DNA of 64,000 bases from Candidatus Schekmanbacteria bacterium. Its GTDB lineage: Bacteria; Schekmanbacteria; GWA2-38-11; J061. Position 1 is the first letter of the stretch, and each line of letters opens with the position of its first letter. The position numbers and the translations under genes are program-made. The notes beneath the pieces were generated by a model. That model searched no databases. It was not told the DNA's origin and was given only the letters and a program-made list of their open reading frames with translations. Where the stretch lies: the NCBI GenBank assembly GCA_016219965.1, contig JACRJM010000006.1:5495-69494 (forward strand), given 5' to 3'. Shown here in pieces: positions 51,939 to 62,044 of the stretch.

Positions 51939-53819
51939 TTAATACGTGCTGAATACCTCATTCATTCCGTCTCTAAGCTCTTTCCAGTAGCGGCGGGCAG
52001 TATTGCGCTTATCATTTCTAAATCCGTCGCACCATTTTTTAAGCTCTTCATTGGACGGACTCTCCTGAAGATGCTTCTCAAGGTATTTTCCGACAATATC
52101 AATAATCCTGCTGCTTTCCCAAAAGTGGGAGTGGTTTGACTCATTCATCGCAGAGACAAGCTTTAAGTGATGAGCAAAAAAATCTACTTTCATAGCAAAA
52201 TAATCATTGAATATTTCTTCTATAATGTCCTCAGCCCACCCCCGATGGAAACGGCACATTCCTGCGTTATCTATGGAAATCTCCTTTACCATACGTTCTG
52301 CATTCAGCCTGCCAAGCTCGCGCGGCTCATGGTAATCATATCCGTAATACTCAAAATATTTTCCCATTATGGACATAGGAGAGAACATACCTGGTGTCCA
52401 ATACTGGTTAGGCACCATTGTGCCATACTCTCCGAAGGCATTAAAAACAGCATAATCTATTGTGTTTATGCCAACACTTTCATCCAGCTCCTTTGCGGCC
52501 TGTCTCATACCAAGCCTGAAGTTCTTCCCCCATTCCTTAAAAAGTATCATGTCAATTATTTCTCTGGAAAGCCGCGCATTATTCTGCGAATCTTCTATAA
52601 TCCTGAAGTTCTTGTAATCGAAAACCGGTTCACAACTTAACCTGAGGAGATCTTTTTTTATTATTCCTTTAGAGAGAAGTTCCATGACCCATGAAACCAT
52701 GCCCCCTATCTCTATGGCATCAAATCCCATGGAATCAGCATAATACACGATTTCTTCAGCGGCTCTCTGGTCAAATATCCCGCAGTTGGGTCCTAATGCC
52801 TCGTATGGCTCATAATCTTTTTTGTATTCCCCCCGTACCTTCTTACAAACTGCGACACAGGGTTCTCCGCAGGTAAAAAAACTCTTTTCCGCTATTATCT
52901 CGCTGTTGAACTGTTTTAGATAATGAGCTTTTATAAACCTCTCATGTATTTCAAGACGTTCTGCGTCTGTAAGATAAATGGAACTGTAATTGAAGCTGAA
53001 AAGAAGTTCTTTCAGGGAGGTAAAGTTAACACCAAATGTCCCTCCGGTATCAAACTTTGGGTCAAAGCGGTATTTTTTAGTGACCTCGAAATCCTTGAGT
53101 TTCATCTTCATCTGGTATTTATCCAGGAAGTAACGGTCAACAAGGGTCTTGTCCATCAGGTCATCGTCGATATAAGTGCCGCCGAATATTATGGCAGCAA
53201 TATTATGTTCCCTCAAAAGCTTAGACCCGAATCCGCCTCTTCCTGCCCAGCATTCAGCATTGGAAATCCCGTCACTCGTAATCTGAGAAGAGCAGATTGC
53301 ACCGAAATTTGTATGAAGTGCTGCCGGACCTGTTACAAGAATGCGCGGTGATTTTGAAAAGTGCGATAGATACCTGTCGTAAAGATAGGACTGAAGGGCT
53401 AAAGTGCCTTTAAGATTTTTATAGGACTTCCATATCTCCTGAAGTGCGGGCAAAGGCTCAATGTCTATATCTATCATCTCAGACCTGTCACGCTTGAGCT
53501 TCAGGATGCTCGCCTGCGGACACTTCCCTTCGATGACAATAAAGTTTATTCCCAGGTCATCAAATACAAGGGCAGCTCCCCCCATTGTGGATACATAAAA
53601 TCCTTCCCAGTGGGGGGAGCGTCCGCTGAATATAAGCCTGTTGGAGCCGGGGATAATGGAGCCGGCAAGCAAACCTCCTCCGATACAAAGCCCGTTCCGC
53701 TCCTGATAGACTTTGAAACCATAGTCAACCGGGCCTATTACTTCGCCGCTCTCAAATTTTACAAGTCTGTAATAACCAGTTGCTGCATCTATATGCAGCG
53801 CTCTCAGAAGATGTGCCAT
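51939..53819 (-). CDS. aldehyde ferredoxin oxidoreductase family protein (second, diverged)
   Basis: This 626-aa protein has AOR motifs: AECWAGRGGFGSKLLREHNIAAI (pterin region), TCGEPCVAVCKK (cluster cysteines), GPNCGIFDQRAAEEIVYYADS and the distal Cys in DNAGMCRFHRGW. It is longer than AOR1 by about 47 residues and much diverged, so it may use a different aldehyde or another substrate. It lies 120 bases upstream of apbE and 45 bases downstream of rubrerythrin. Confidence 0.88.
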   Translation of the reverse strand: MAHLLRALHIDAATGYYRLVKFESGEVIGPVDYGFKVYQERNGLCIGGGLLAGSIIPGSNRLIFSGRSPHWEGFYVSTMGGAALVFDDLGINFIVIEGKCPQASILKLKRDRSEMIDIDIEPLPALQEIWKSYKNLKGTLALQSYLYDRYLSHFSKSPRILVTGPAALHTNFGAICSSQITSDGISNAECWAGRGGFGSKLLREHNIAAIIFGGTYIDDDLMDKTLVDRYFLDKYQMKMKLKDFEVTKKYRFDPKFDTGGTFGVNFTSLKELLFSFNYSSIYLTDAERLEIHERFIKAHYLKQFNSEIIAEKSFFTCGEPCVAVCKKVRGEYKKDYEPYEALGPNCGIFDQRAAEEIVYYADSMGFDAIEIGGMVSWVMELLSKGIIKKDLLRLSCEPVFDYKNFRIIEDSQNNARLSREIIDMILFKEWGKNFRLGMRQAAKELDESVGINTIDYAVFNAFGEYGTMVPNQYWTPGMFSPMSIMGKYFEYYGYDYHEPRELGRLNAERMVKEISIDNAGMCRFHRGWAEDIIEEIFNDYFAMKVDFFAHHLKLVSAMNESNHSHFWESSRIIDIVGKYLEKHLQESPSNEELKKWCDGFRNDKRNTARRYWKELRDGMNEVFSTY

Positions 53820-53864
53820 TAATCCTTCTCCTGCAGACGAAGTTGGGCATAAGATTTCTGCAAA

Positions 53865-54365
53865 TTACAGATCTATTTTTTTAAATGTACTCCCCTTAAC
53901 AGCGCAAATAGGACAAGCCTCAGGAGCTTCCTTCTCGGAAGTATAACCACACACAGGGCAGACAAAATACGCATACTCATCTTTCGATGAATCAATTCCA
54001 TCGAGTAGCTTCTGATAAAGTTCAGCGTGTCCTTTCTCAACCTGAAGCGCATAGCTGAAGGACCTTTCCGCTTCCTTGTTCCCTTCAGCCCTTGCCTGCT
54101 CAAGCATCCCGGGATACATATTCTTGAATTCATGGGTTTCTCCTGAAACTGCCTCTTTCAGGTTATCTTTGGTACTGCCAATCCCTTTAAGGGCACGCAA
54201 ATGATTGTGGGCATGAATGGTCTCAGCCTCGGCAGCAGCAAGGAACATCCGTGCAGCTTGTTTGAACCCTTCCTTTTTTGCCTTATCGGCGAATGCGAGA
54301 TATTTGCGGTTAGCCTGTGATTCTCCTGCAAATGCAGCTTTTAGATTTTCTTCGGACTTTGACAT
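53865..54365 (-). CDS. rubrerythrin
   Basis: This 166-aa oxygen-stress protein reduces peroxide. It has an N-terminal diiron domain (NLKAAFAGESQANRKYLAFADKA, AEAETIHAHNHL, EVEKGHAELY-type region) and a C-terminal rubredoxin-like site (FVCPVCGYTSEKEAPEACPICAVKG). I use the ATG at 54365, since the one at 54374 abuts GGAGG with no spacing. A consensus promoter overlaps a palindrome upstream. Confidence 0.95.
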   Translation of the reverse strand: MSKSEENLKAAFAGESQANRKYLAFADKAKKEGFKQAARMFLAAAEAETIHAHNHLRALKGIGSTKDNLKEAVSGETHEFKNMYPGMLEQARAEGNKEAERSFSYALQVEKGHAELYQKLLDGIDSSKDEYAYFVCPVCGYTSEKEAPEACPICAVKGSTFKKIDL

Positions 54366-54435
54366 GATTGCCATCCTCCACGGTTAAAATAATTTTTTCA
54401 GTTTACAAAAAAAACATGAATAAAAACATATAATA

Positions 54436-54471
54436 ATTATATTAATAGAATATGCTTTGGTCAATCAAAGC
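54436..54471 (-). promoter_or_regulatory. sigma-70 promoter and operator-like palindrome for rubrerythrin
   Basis: On the minus strand, TTGACC (54464-54459), a 17-base spacer, and TATAAT (54441-54436). The inverted repeat GCTTTG-GTCAAT-CAAAGC (54454-54471) covers the -35 box, a good place for a repressor. The divergent VOC gene starts 22 bases beyond it. Confidence 0.68.
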
Positions 54472-54493
54472 GTAAATATGAGGAGGATTTGAA

Positions 54494-55075
54494 ATGATAA
54501 AATTTAACGGTGTAAATCATCTTGCTATGGCAACGGGGGACATGGACAAAACTATCCGGTTCTGGCGAGACCTTCTCGGAATGAGGCTTGTTTCAGGACT
54601 TGGCCGGCAGGGGTACAGACATTATTTTTTCCAAATATCTGAATATGACCTGATAGCATTCTTTGAATGGGAAGCAGTTAAACCGGTAAAAGAAAAAGAC
54701 CACGGCGAGCCTGTCAAAGGACCTTTTATTTTTGACCATGTATCCTTCGGAGTGGAAACAGAAGAAGCACTTTGGGAATTGAAAGACAAAATTTTCGCCG
54801 CAGGTTTTGAGGTTTCAGATGTAATAGACCACGGCTTCATACATTCAATCTATGCCTTTGATCCAAACGGCATCCCAATAGAATTCAGCCATAATGTGGA
54901 AGGAATTGACGTGAGAAAGAATCCCAATATGGGAGATAATTCGTGTTCAACTGTTGCGAAAGAAGGGGCTGAACCTCAAGCAGGGAAATGGCCGGCCGTA
55001 ACAAATCCAACACCTTTGAAGGAACGAAAAATTTATCCCGGCGCAGGAAGCGAACTCTTCCATGGGAAGAAGTAA
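54494..55075 (+). CDS. VOC (glyoxalase/dioxygenase-fold) family protein
   Basis: This 193-aa protein has two VOC-type beta-alpha-beta units: GVNHLAMATGDMDKTIRFWRDLLGMRL and FDHVSFGVETEEALWELKDKI...IYAFDPNGIPIEFSHN. His (NHLA), His (DHVS) and Glu (IEFS) are candidate metal ligands. The C-terminal ~45 residues are a Pro/Lys-rich tail. The reaction is unknown. It is divergent from rubrerythrin and has a strong GAGGAGG ribosome site. Confidence 0.88.
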   Translation: MIKFNGVNHLAMATGDMDKTIRFWRDLLGMRLVSGLGRQGYRHYFFQISEYDLIAFFEWEAVKPVKEKDHGEPVKGPFIFDHVSFGVETEEALWELKDKIFAAGFEVSDVIDHGFIHSIYAFDPNGIPIEFSHNVEGIDVRKNPNMGDNSCSTVAKEGAEPQAGKWPAVTNPTPLKERKIYPGAGSELFHGKK

Positions 55076-55090
55076 AAAGAGAAAAAAATT

Positions 55091-58000
55091 CTAAGGGGCA
55101 GGTGTGCCCGCCCATTCAACGGCGTTTACAAAGAGAGTTGAATAATCAGAGTTTGAAAGCTCAACATCAGAAAGAAGTGTGGAAAAGCTAATGACACGTC
55201 CGCTTCCATAATCCCAGCCTACCACACCAGCGGCACCGGAATTACTGCTGTAGTAATATTCTGTTGCTCCGGATTTGGCAGCAAGATTTGATTCTGAACC
55301 GCTAATACTGTTCATTGAAAAAGTGAAAGATGAAGGAAGCCCATTGTTAAGTATTGGGTCAGATATATCATATTGCGAATAACTTGTAGATGATGCACTG
55401 TTCCATGAGACCATATCAGCCGGAATAATAGGATCAAGCCCTGTATGCCTGCCACCTGAATCAATATTCCAGATGAGCCATTCTCCTGTGACAAGCCCGC
55501 CGCCGCTGTCTACAAAATCAATAAGGGCATTTTCACCGGAAACCGGCATGCTGCCGCTTGAACTCCAGTTATAGCTATTCTGAAGCACTACAACATTATA
55601 TCCGTAAATATCTGTCTGTGTGCCATCCCATTCTCCCACTTGTGGTCCAAGAACAGGGATATGCTTGCGGGCAACAAGTGCATTAATCACTGCCTGGTCG
55701 GTATCAGCATCGCCGCTGCTCATTACATAAACGACAAGCGACCCAATAAGAGGTGCAGAACATTGTGTTGCAGATGCGAGAGAGCTTGTGCCGCTGGTAA
55801 TAGATGTGGAAGAAACTGCTAAAGTGACTGTTACAGGTGATACAATTGTATCAACCGGAGATAAAGTAGTGACGCCAGAAACAAAATCCTGCGGGAAAAC
55901 ATAGGAACAATCGATTCCGATATCTCCATTCGAATCAATACGCAATATCCAGAAATCTTCGCTTCCTGCTCCAGTTGAATCTGTCTGTCCTGCAACAATA
56001 TAACCGCCTTCTAAAGTCTGCCATACAGATGAAGACAGTTCATTGTATGGACCAACATAGGTATTCCCCCATTCAACAGTTCCGGCTGAATCAAGTTTCA
56101 ACACAAAGGCATTAATATCAGAACTTGTTAAGAAGGTGTAGCCTGTTATTATATACCCTCCGTCCTTTGCCTGCTCAATTGAACGAGGGTATTCGGTTAA
56201 CGAGCTGTCATAGATATTCTGCCATGCAACCGAGCCGTCAGAATTCAGTTTTAATATCCAAACATCTCCATCAGAATGAATTGACGTCGAATAAGCCGCT
56301 ACTATATAAGCGCCGTCAGAAGTTTCTCTAACGGACGTGGCTAAATCATAATTGGTCCCGCCAAAAGTTTTCTGCCATGCAACTGTGCCGTCTGAATTAA
56401 GCTTCAATATCCATGCTTCAGTGCCTGAACCAAAAGAACCTTCACCTGCAACAATAAACCCGCCATCAGATGTTTCATCTATTGAATAACCCCACTCTGA
56501 ATTGCTTCCTCCATATTTTTTCTGCCATAAAACAGTTCCCGATGAATCAAGCCTTGCTACCCATAAATCATTGTTCCCGGAAGAAACAACAATACCTCCG
56601 GTAACGATATAACCACCGTCAGATGTCTGATGCACTGACTGGGCAATTTCAGTATTGCTATCTCCCGAGCCTCCGCCAAACTTCTTCTGCCATTCAATAT
56701 TGCCGGCTGCGTCAACCTTAAATAGCCAGATATCCGCAACCTCGGAACTGGCAGTTCCTGTAAAACCAGTTGTCCCTGCAACTATATATCCGCCGTCTGA
56801 TGTCTGCTCGCAGGAATAGACAAGGTCATCATGCGTCCCGCCAAAAGTTTTCTGCCACTCAATTGAACCGTCAATCTTCAGTTTCATTAATAAAATATCC
56901 CACCAACCTCCCGATTCAGTATTGCCTGCGACAATATACCCGCCGTCTGATGTCTGCCTGACAACTTTGGCATTATCCCTCTCAGGACCGCCGTATGTCT
57001 TTGCCCAGAGCACATCAACAGGAGTAAGGGTTCCTCCGTAAATACACTGACTTATGGGCGTAAGGGAATAGCCTACCTCGTCAACAACAGACGTTGATGC
57101 AATACTTACTGATGTATCAGAGGGAATTACAGTTGTAGCAACCGCTAAAGCAGTAGTAGAAAGAGGAATTACATCCGTATCAGCAACCACAATATTGCAA
57201 ACTCCGGGTAAATTTCCTTCTGAATTGAGTTTCATTACCCAGGGATCATGATAGTCCGCATCAAATGTGTCAGCATATCCAGCCACAATAATGCCACCAT
57301 CCGGGGAGAGAGCAACAGAATTAAATCTTTCTCCCAATGTAGATGCCGGCAGGGAATATGTCTTCTGCCAGATTATATCACCTGACGAACCTACCTTTAT
57401 TAACCAGCCGGCGCTGTCTCCGTCATGGATAAATGAATAAGTCCAGCCAGCTACAATAAAATTGCCATCTGAAGTTTCCCGGACATCCTCTGCAATGTCA
57501 GTGGACGTACCTCCATATGTTTTCTGCCATAATATATTGCCCGATAAATCGAGCTTGATAAGCCAGAAATCAGTGGGACCTCCTCCATAGGAACTCTTAT
57601 AGCCAGCAATCAGATATTCTCCGCCTGATGTTTCTATTACAGATTGAGCTCTGTCATTAGCCCCTTCGCCGATCTTTTCCTGCCAAGAAATTGAGCCATC
57701 AGAGTCGAGCTTAAGCGCCCACACATCATAACCCGAGCTTATTTCGGAAGATGAAACAGTGTGTCCCACAACAAAATAGCCTCCGTCAGATGTTTCAATT
57801 ATTTTCGTAGCTTCTTCAGTAATGCCCTCTTCACCGTATTTTGCTTTCCAGGCAACACTCCCGTCAGAATTAAGCTTTAATATCCATATATCATCACTGC
57901 TGGAACTGAATGAATAGGACCACCCTGCAACTATATAGCCACCGTCTGAGGTCTGCTGGATTGATTCAGCCTGCTCCATAGAAGAGCCTCCATAGGTCTT

Positions 58001-59935
58001 CTGCCACTCAGGGGTTCCATCGGAATTAATTTTAATAACACAGAAGTCATCAGTAGAACCTACAACAGAACTTGAAACTGTGTAACCGGCAAGCACATAT
58101 CCGCTGTCAGTTGTCCGCTCAATAGCAAGTATTTCATCTCTATTTACATCCGGATTATACGTTTTCTGCCAGTTCACCGTGCCTTCGCTTCCAATATTCG
58201 CTATCCAGAAATAACCTTCAGAGGGATTTGTTTCTGGAACAGTATATCCTGCTGCAACACACCCTCCGTCTGGAGTAGCGGTAACAGAATTAGCTTGATC
58301 ATCATCCAATCCGGTTGAAAATGTCCATGACCATGGAGAAGGCGCAGGCAGTGGAGACTGAGTTTTAAAAAACCAGACATAAGGAGATGCCATATTATTA
58401 CCTGCAAGGTTTTCAACACCTGCTGTAATAGTAGCTGTGTAAACCATGTCATAGCTTAAAGGAGCAGAAGGAGTAAAAACAGCAGACATGGAATCAGTGA
58501 AATAGACAACTGTTCCTGTTATGCCGTTTACTATAAATGTAGATGTATTGATTGTAGATGAATTCATTGCTTCGCTGAATGTCACCTGAACGGTCGTGTC
58601 GATTGCGACCCCTGTCGAGCCGTTATCTGGATTAGAGAATAAAACCTCGGGCAGTGAAACAGGATTTACCGTAACCAATGCTATAGCATACTTTGAAGGG
58701 TCTGCATTACTCACAGCTTTCACAGTGACAGTAGTTGTTACAATAACTGACGGCGCTGTGTATAGCCCGGCAGAATCTATCGTTCCGTTACTGCTCCCCC
58801 CCTCAACTGACCATGCAACCGATGTGTCAGCACTGCCTGTAACAGTTGCATCAAACTGAACAGTGCCCTCTGATTCCACAGTCGCTGTTACAGGGCTGAC
58901 ACTTATTGAAACAATGTCCTCATCCTCAACTATGCTGAAACTAATCTCACTGAATTTGGAGCCGTCCTCTTTCCATGCAGCTTTAACAGTAGCAGTGACT
59001 GCTTCGTTAATTGTCGTCGGAGCAGTGTACAAACCGTTCTTGGTAATTGTCCCTAAATCCCCGTCACCGCTTACAGACCATTTAACCTCAGGATCAAATA
59101 CCCCGGAAATCGTAACCGTAAACTGCTGCGTGCTCCCGGTATGAATCTCAGTTATCGCAGGCTCTATGGCGCTGACCTCAACTTCACCGTTAACTATCGT
59201 CAATATTATTGTAACTGGCTTTGTTGTATCTCCAGGCGCTGTTGCCTTTACATCCGAAACAGTTCCCTTGTAAATCTCCTTGCCGGAATCATCAATGCCA
59301 TAGAGAGTTACCGTATAATTTCCTTCAAGAGGCACATCGGGGAACTCCAATACCCTGTCTTCAACATTTACAGGACCCGCTGTAAACTTTTCTCCGGTCA
59401 GGCTATTAACCGCAACTCCTTTTACTTTTTTTACCTCAGCAGGGATACCATTTGAAACCCTCGCAGACCTCCCTGATACCCACTTCGCCTTAAATGAAAT
59501 CACACCCTTCTTCTTTGTTGAAACAACAGCAATTCTTGCTTTATTGGAATGAAGTTCATATTTCGAACTGTATGCGCTTATATAGACAGGATTTGAGGAA
59601 GGCACTTTCTTTGGAGCCCTGTAAACACCACGGCTATTTATCTTGCCAACATCCTTGTTGCCTCCTTGTATCTCATTGACCATCCAAATAATATCTTTCT
59701 CTATGTCTGTTGCTTTGGCTTTATAAGCAGAACTATTACCTTTAATCCCGGCAACATTGACGTTAAATTTCTGTTTTGCTCCCTTCTTAACAGATTTTTT
59801 GGATGGAGAGATCTTAATGCTTAATGATTGGGATGACTTGTTGGAATCTGAACTTTGAACTAAAAGTGGATTGGAAATGATAAAGAGGAAACACCATGAA
59901 ACTACCAGTAAAAAGATAAATTTTTTATTTCGCAT
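55091..59935 (-). CDS. 1614-aa secreted repeat protein with Big_5-like and amidotransferase-like domains
   Basis: A signal peptide comes first (residues ~1-30). Residues ~35-430 hold Ig-like domains (sITEIHTGSTQQFTVTISG type). Residues ~435-530 hold a Big_5-like domain (SNPDNGSTGVAIDTTVQVTFSEAMNSS). Residues ~540-1330 are about fourteen repeats around TSDGGYIVAGxTxS and WQKTYGG. The last ~210 residues resemble a class-I glutamine-amidotransferase/ThuA-like fold (VVLQNSYNWSS, LIDFVDSGGGLVTGEWLIW). Probable roles are surface binding or adhesion. A TATAAT box lies 66-71 bases upstream. Confidence 0.82.
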   Translation of the reverse strand: MRNKKFIFLLVVSWCFLFIISNPLLVQSSDSNKSSQSLSIKISPSKKSVKKGAKQKFNVNVAGIKGNSSAYKAKATDIEKDIIWMVNEIQGGNKDVGKINSRGVYRAPKKVPSSNPVYISAYSSKYELHSNKARIAVVSTKKKGVISFKAKWVSGRSARVSNGIPAEVKKVKGVAVNSLTGEKFTAGPVNVEDRVLEFPDVPLEGNYTVTLYGIDDSGKEIYKGTVSDVKATAPGDTTKPVTIILTIVNGEVEVSAIEPAITEIHTGSTQQFTVTISGVFDPEVKWSVSGDGDLGTITKNGLYTAPTTINEAVTATVKAAWKEDGSKFSEISFSIVEDEDIVSISVSPVTATVESEGTVQFDATVTGSADTSVAWSVEGGSSNGTIDSAGLYTAPSVIVTTTVTVKAVSNADPSKYAIALVTVNPVSLPEVLFSNPDNGSTGVAIDTTVQVTFSEAMNSSTINTSTFIVNGITGTVVYFTDSMSAVFTPSAPLSYDMVYTATITAGVENLAGNNMASPYVWFFKTQSPLPAPSPWSWTFSTGLDDDQANSVTATPDGGCVAAGYTVPETNPSEGYFWIANIGSEGTVNWQKTYNPDVNRDEILAIERTTDSGYVLAGYTVSSSVVGSTDDFCVIKINSDGTPEWQKTYGGSSMEQAESIQQTSDGGYIVAGWSYSFSSSSDDIWILKLNSDGSVAWKAKYGEEGITEEATKIIETSDGGYFVVGHTVSSSEISSGYDVWALKLDSDGSISWQEKIGEGANDRAQSVIETSGGEYLIAGYKSSYGGGPTDFWLIKLDLSGNILWQKTYGGTSTDIAEDVRETSDGNFIVAGWTYSFIHDGDSAGWLIKVGSSGDIIWQKTYSLPASTLGERFNSVALSPDGGIIVAGYADTFDADYHDPWVMKLNSEGNLPGVCNIVVADTDVIPLSTTALAVATTVIPSDTSVSIASTSVVDEVGYSLTPISQCIYGGTLTPVDVLWAKTYGGPERDNAKVVRQTSDGGYIVAGNTESGGWWDILLMKLKIDGSIEWQKTFGGTHDDLVYSCEQTSDGGYIVAGTTGFTGTASSEVADIWLFKVDAAGNIEWQKKFGGGSGDSNTEIAQSVHQTSDGGYIVTGGIVVSSGNNDLWVARLDSSGTVLWQKKYGGSNSEWGYSIDETSDGGFIVAGEGSFGSGTEAWILKLNSDGTVAWQKTFGGTNYDLATSVRETSDGAYIVAAYSTSIHSDGDVWILKLNSDGSVAWQNIYDSSLTEYPRSIEQAKDGGYIITGYTFLTSSDINAFVLKLDSAGTVEWGNTYVGPYNELSSSVWQTLEGGYIVAGQTDSTGAGSEDFWILRIDSNGDIGIDCSYVFPQDFVSGVTTLSPVDTIVSPVTVTLAVSSTSITSGTSSLASATQCSAPLIGSLVVYVMSSGDADTDQAVINALVARKHIPVLGPQVGEWDGTQTDIYGYNVVVLQNSYNWSSSGSMPVSGENALIDFVDSGGGLVTGEWLIWNIDSGGRHTGLDPIIPADMVSWNSASSTSYSQYDISDPILNNGLPSSFTFSMNSISGSESNLAAKSGATEYYYSSNSGAAGVVGWDYGSGRVISFSTLLSDVELSNSDYSTLFVNAVEWAGTPAP

Positions 59936-60059
59936 CTTTTTACCTGATTAAAGTTTTTTTCAAATATAGCAGGACAAATAAACTATGCACATCATTCCTA
60001 ATTATACTTTACCACGGAGAAAAAATACATTTATTTGAATATATGTCAATAAAAATCAT

Positions 60060-61736
60060 TTAATATTTAACAAAAACATAACCATCGACATCATAATAAT
60101 CTTCAGACTCTGGCTTGGGAAGGCGCTTTTTCCAGCGTTTATAATTTCCCGCACTGGCCACAAGAACAACATTTCCACGATTCTTATTTATTAGCAGCGA
60201 AGCATCTGCCTTTTTAAGCGCCTTATGTTTTGCATCATTATATTCAAGTCCATAACCAAGCTCCCCCTCGTTTTCAATCAGATATACATTATCTCTTTTG
60301 TAATACCAGCAAACAGCAGTAACAGGACTTTCATCAGACAAGATAAGAGTCCCTGGTAAAACATCATCTTTGTGTGATTCAAGGAATGATCCCAATGCCT
60401 GTTCTTTAATAACCATGTCCGGAATAATAAAAGGATAACTGAAAAGCAACAAAAGAGGAGCAAGAGAGAATAAAAGGACCTTGTCCCCTGCTGATTTAAG
60501 TTTCCTTAAGCTCAAACTACAAAATAGTATCATGAATATAACGGCACTTTCCAAGAGAACCCATTCCCATGTTTTACTATATGGATAAAAGCCTTTATAG
60601 CCATAGAACTGCAGGTAGAAAAGTGCAATCAGGATTAAGCTGAAAATTATTGAAGATACCGCTGCGCCTGATTGAAAATTTTTGTTTTTCCCTTTCTTTA
60701 GAGTATTCAAAAGTCCAAGGGACATGAGAATGGCAAGGGGCGGAAAACAGGGGAGGATATAGGTCAGAAGCTTGGACTTTGATACTGAAAATAAAAGAAA
60801 AGGAAAAAGAAACCAGCAAAAGCAAAACCGCGTGAGATTACCAATTTGACTTTCTTCCCCAATCTTCTCTCTTATGGAAGAAGATGCTGCAGGAATCATA
60901 AACGTCCAGGGTAAAAACATGGCGGGCATAGTTAACAGGAAAAATCCAAAATTTCTTTTGTGTTGGGCATCGTGTCCAATAAAACGACGTACATGCTGTT
61001 CCCAGAAAAAAAAATTCCAGAAATCAGGCTCCTTAATATTAACCAAAATACTCCAGGGGAGTACGACAAGTATAGATACAACCAGAGGCAGCCATGAAAA
61101 CCGGAGGATGTCTTTCCACCTACCCTGCCAGATAAGCCAGGGGACGATAACGAGAGCCGGCAGCGCAACAGCTAAAAATCCTTTGGTAAGAAAAGCGAGC
61201 CCGCAGAAAATCCCTGACGCCGCCAGTAAAGTTCTTTGCCTCCATAAGTCATTCTCTGAATCAGAGGCAAGATAAAAGGTCATCATCATTCCTGTGAGAA
61301 AGAATACAAACATATTATCGAGGATAGAAAACGTACCTATTCCGAACACAGCAAAACAAGTCAGGAAAATAATCGCGGCTGTATTTGCTTCTTCGATACT
61401 TTCTTTGACCGATTTCTTAAGCATCAGAAAAATTAACAGTGCAGAAAGCCCTGTAGCCATAGCAGATGGGAAACGCACTGCAAAATTGTTTTCACCAAAA
61501 AGCAATATGGAACCGGCATTAAGCCAGTAGCCTAAGACAGGTTTTTCAAAATAACGTAAACCATTCAGGTGAGGGACAATCCATTCATCTGTACTTATCA
61601 TCTCACGGGGAATTTCTCCATAACGTGTTTCATCCTTGATAAACAAAGGACGCACCCCTAGCGGCATTATATAAAATATGATAAAAACTAATATAATCAG
61701 AAAAGAAAAACGTTTTTTTGATAGTGAGTTTATCAT
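60060..61736 (-). CDS. arnT: ArnT-like lipid A Ara4N transferase
   Basis: This 558-aa GT39 enzyme matches ArnT in the first periplasmic loop: KDETRYGEIPREMISTDEWIVPHLNGLRYFEKPVLGYWLNA, including the catalytic Asp-Glu, with about 12 helices following. It would move Ara4N from undecaprenyl phosphate to lipid A phosphates. It lies about 44 kb from arnB-C-A-A-D, alone except for the repeat-protein gene downstream. The 61737-62044 gap has no gene that I can see. Confidence 0.9.
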   Translation of the reverse strand: MINSLSKKRFSFLIILVFIIFYIMPLGVRPLFIKDETRYGEIPREMISTDEWIVPHLNGLRYFEKPVLGYWLNAGSILLFGENNFAVRFPSAMATGLSALLIFLMLKKSVKESIEEANTAAIIFLTCFAVFGIGTFSILDNMFVFFLTGMMMTFYLASDSENDLWRQRTLLAASGIFCGLAFLTKGFLAVALPALVIVPWLIWQGRWKDILRFSWLPLVVSILVVLPWSILVNIKEPDFWNFFFWEQHVRRFIGHDAQHKRNFGFFLLTMPAMFLPWTFMIPAASSSIREKIGEESQIGNLTRFCFCWFLFPFLLFSVSKSKLLTYILPCFPPLAILMSLGLLNTLKKGKNKNFQSGAAVSSIIFSLILIALFYLQFYGYKGFYPYSKTWEWVLLESAVIFMILFCSLSLRKLKSAGDKVLLFSLAPLLLLFSYPFIIPDMVIKEQALGSFLESHKDDVLPGTLILSDESPVTAVCWYYKRDNVYLIENEGELGYGLEYNDAKHKALKKADASLLINKNRGNVVLVASAGNYKRWKKRLPKPESEDYYDVDGYVFVKY

Positions 61737-62044
61737 TATTAAACTGATTGCCTGAAGCTACTGTTATAATTAATCCTATTTCAACTCCGACAGGAATTTT
61801 CAAATAGTTTATTGAGCAATAACTATCGCTATCCAAAAATCATGTATAGAGGCTGACTGCTTTTTCTGATTTTTTATCATAAACAACTTCAAAATTAAAA
61901 TATTTTTACTAATTGCAAAAACTGATTGAAGCTTATACAGGAATATTTATATCACAGAATAAAGGAAGAGAAAACAATACCTGAGGAAGGAATTTGCACA
62001 CGCAGAGCTAAGCACGGCAGAATTATGACATTATCAAAACCTTT

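Noticed and set aside
58596-59144. Plus-strand open frames of 87-104 codons inside the 1614-aa gene
   Set aside because: They mirror the Ser/Thr/Val-rich repeats of the real gene on the other strand and lack starts with ribosome sites.
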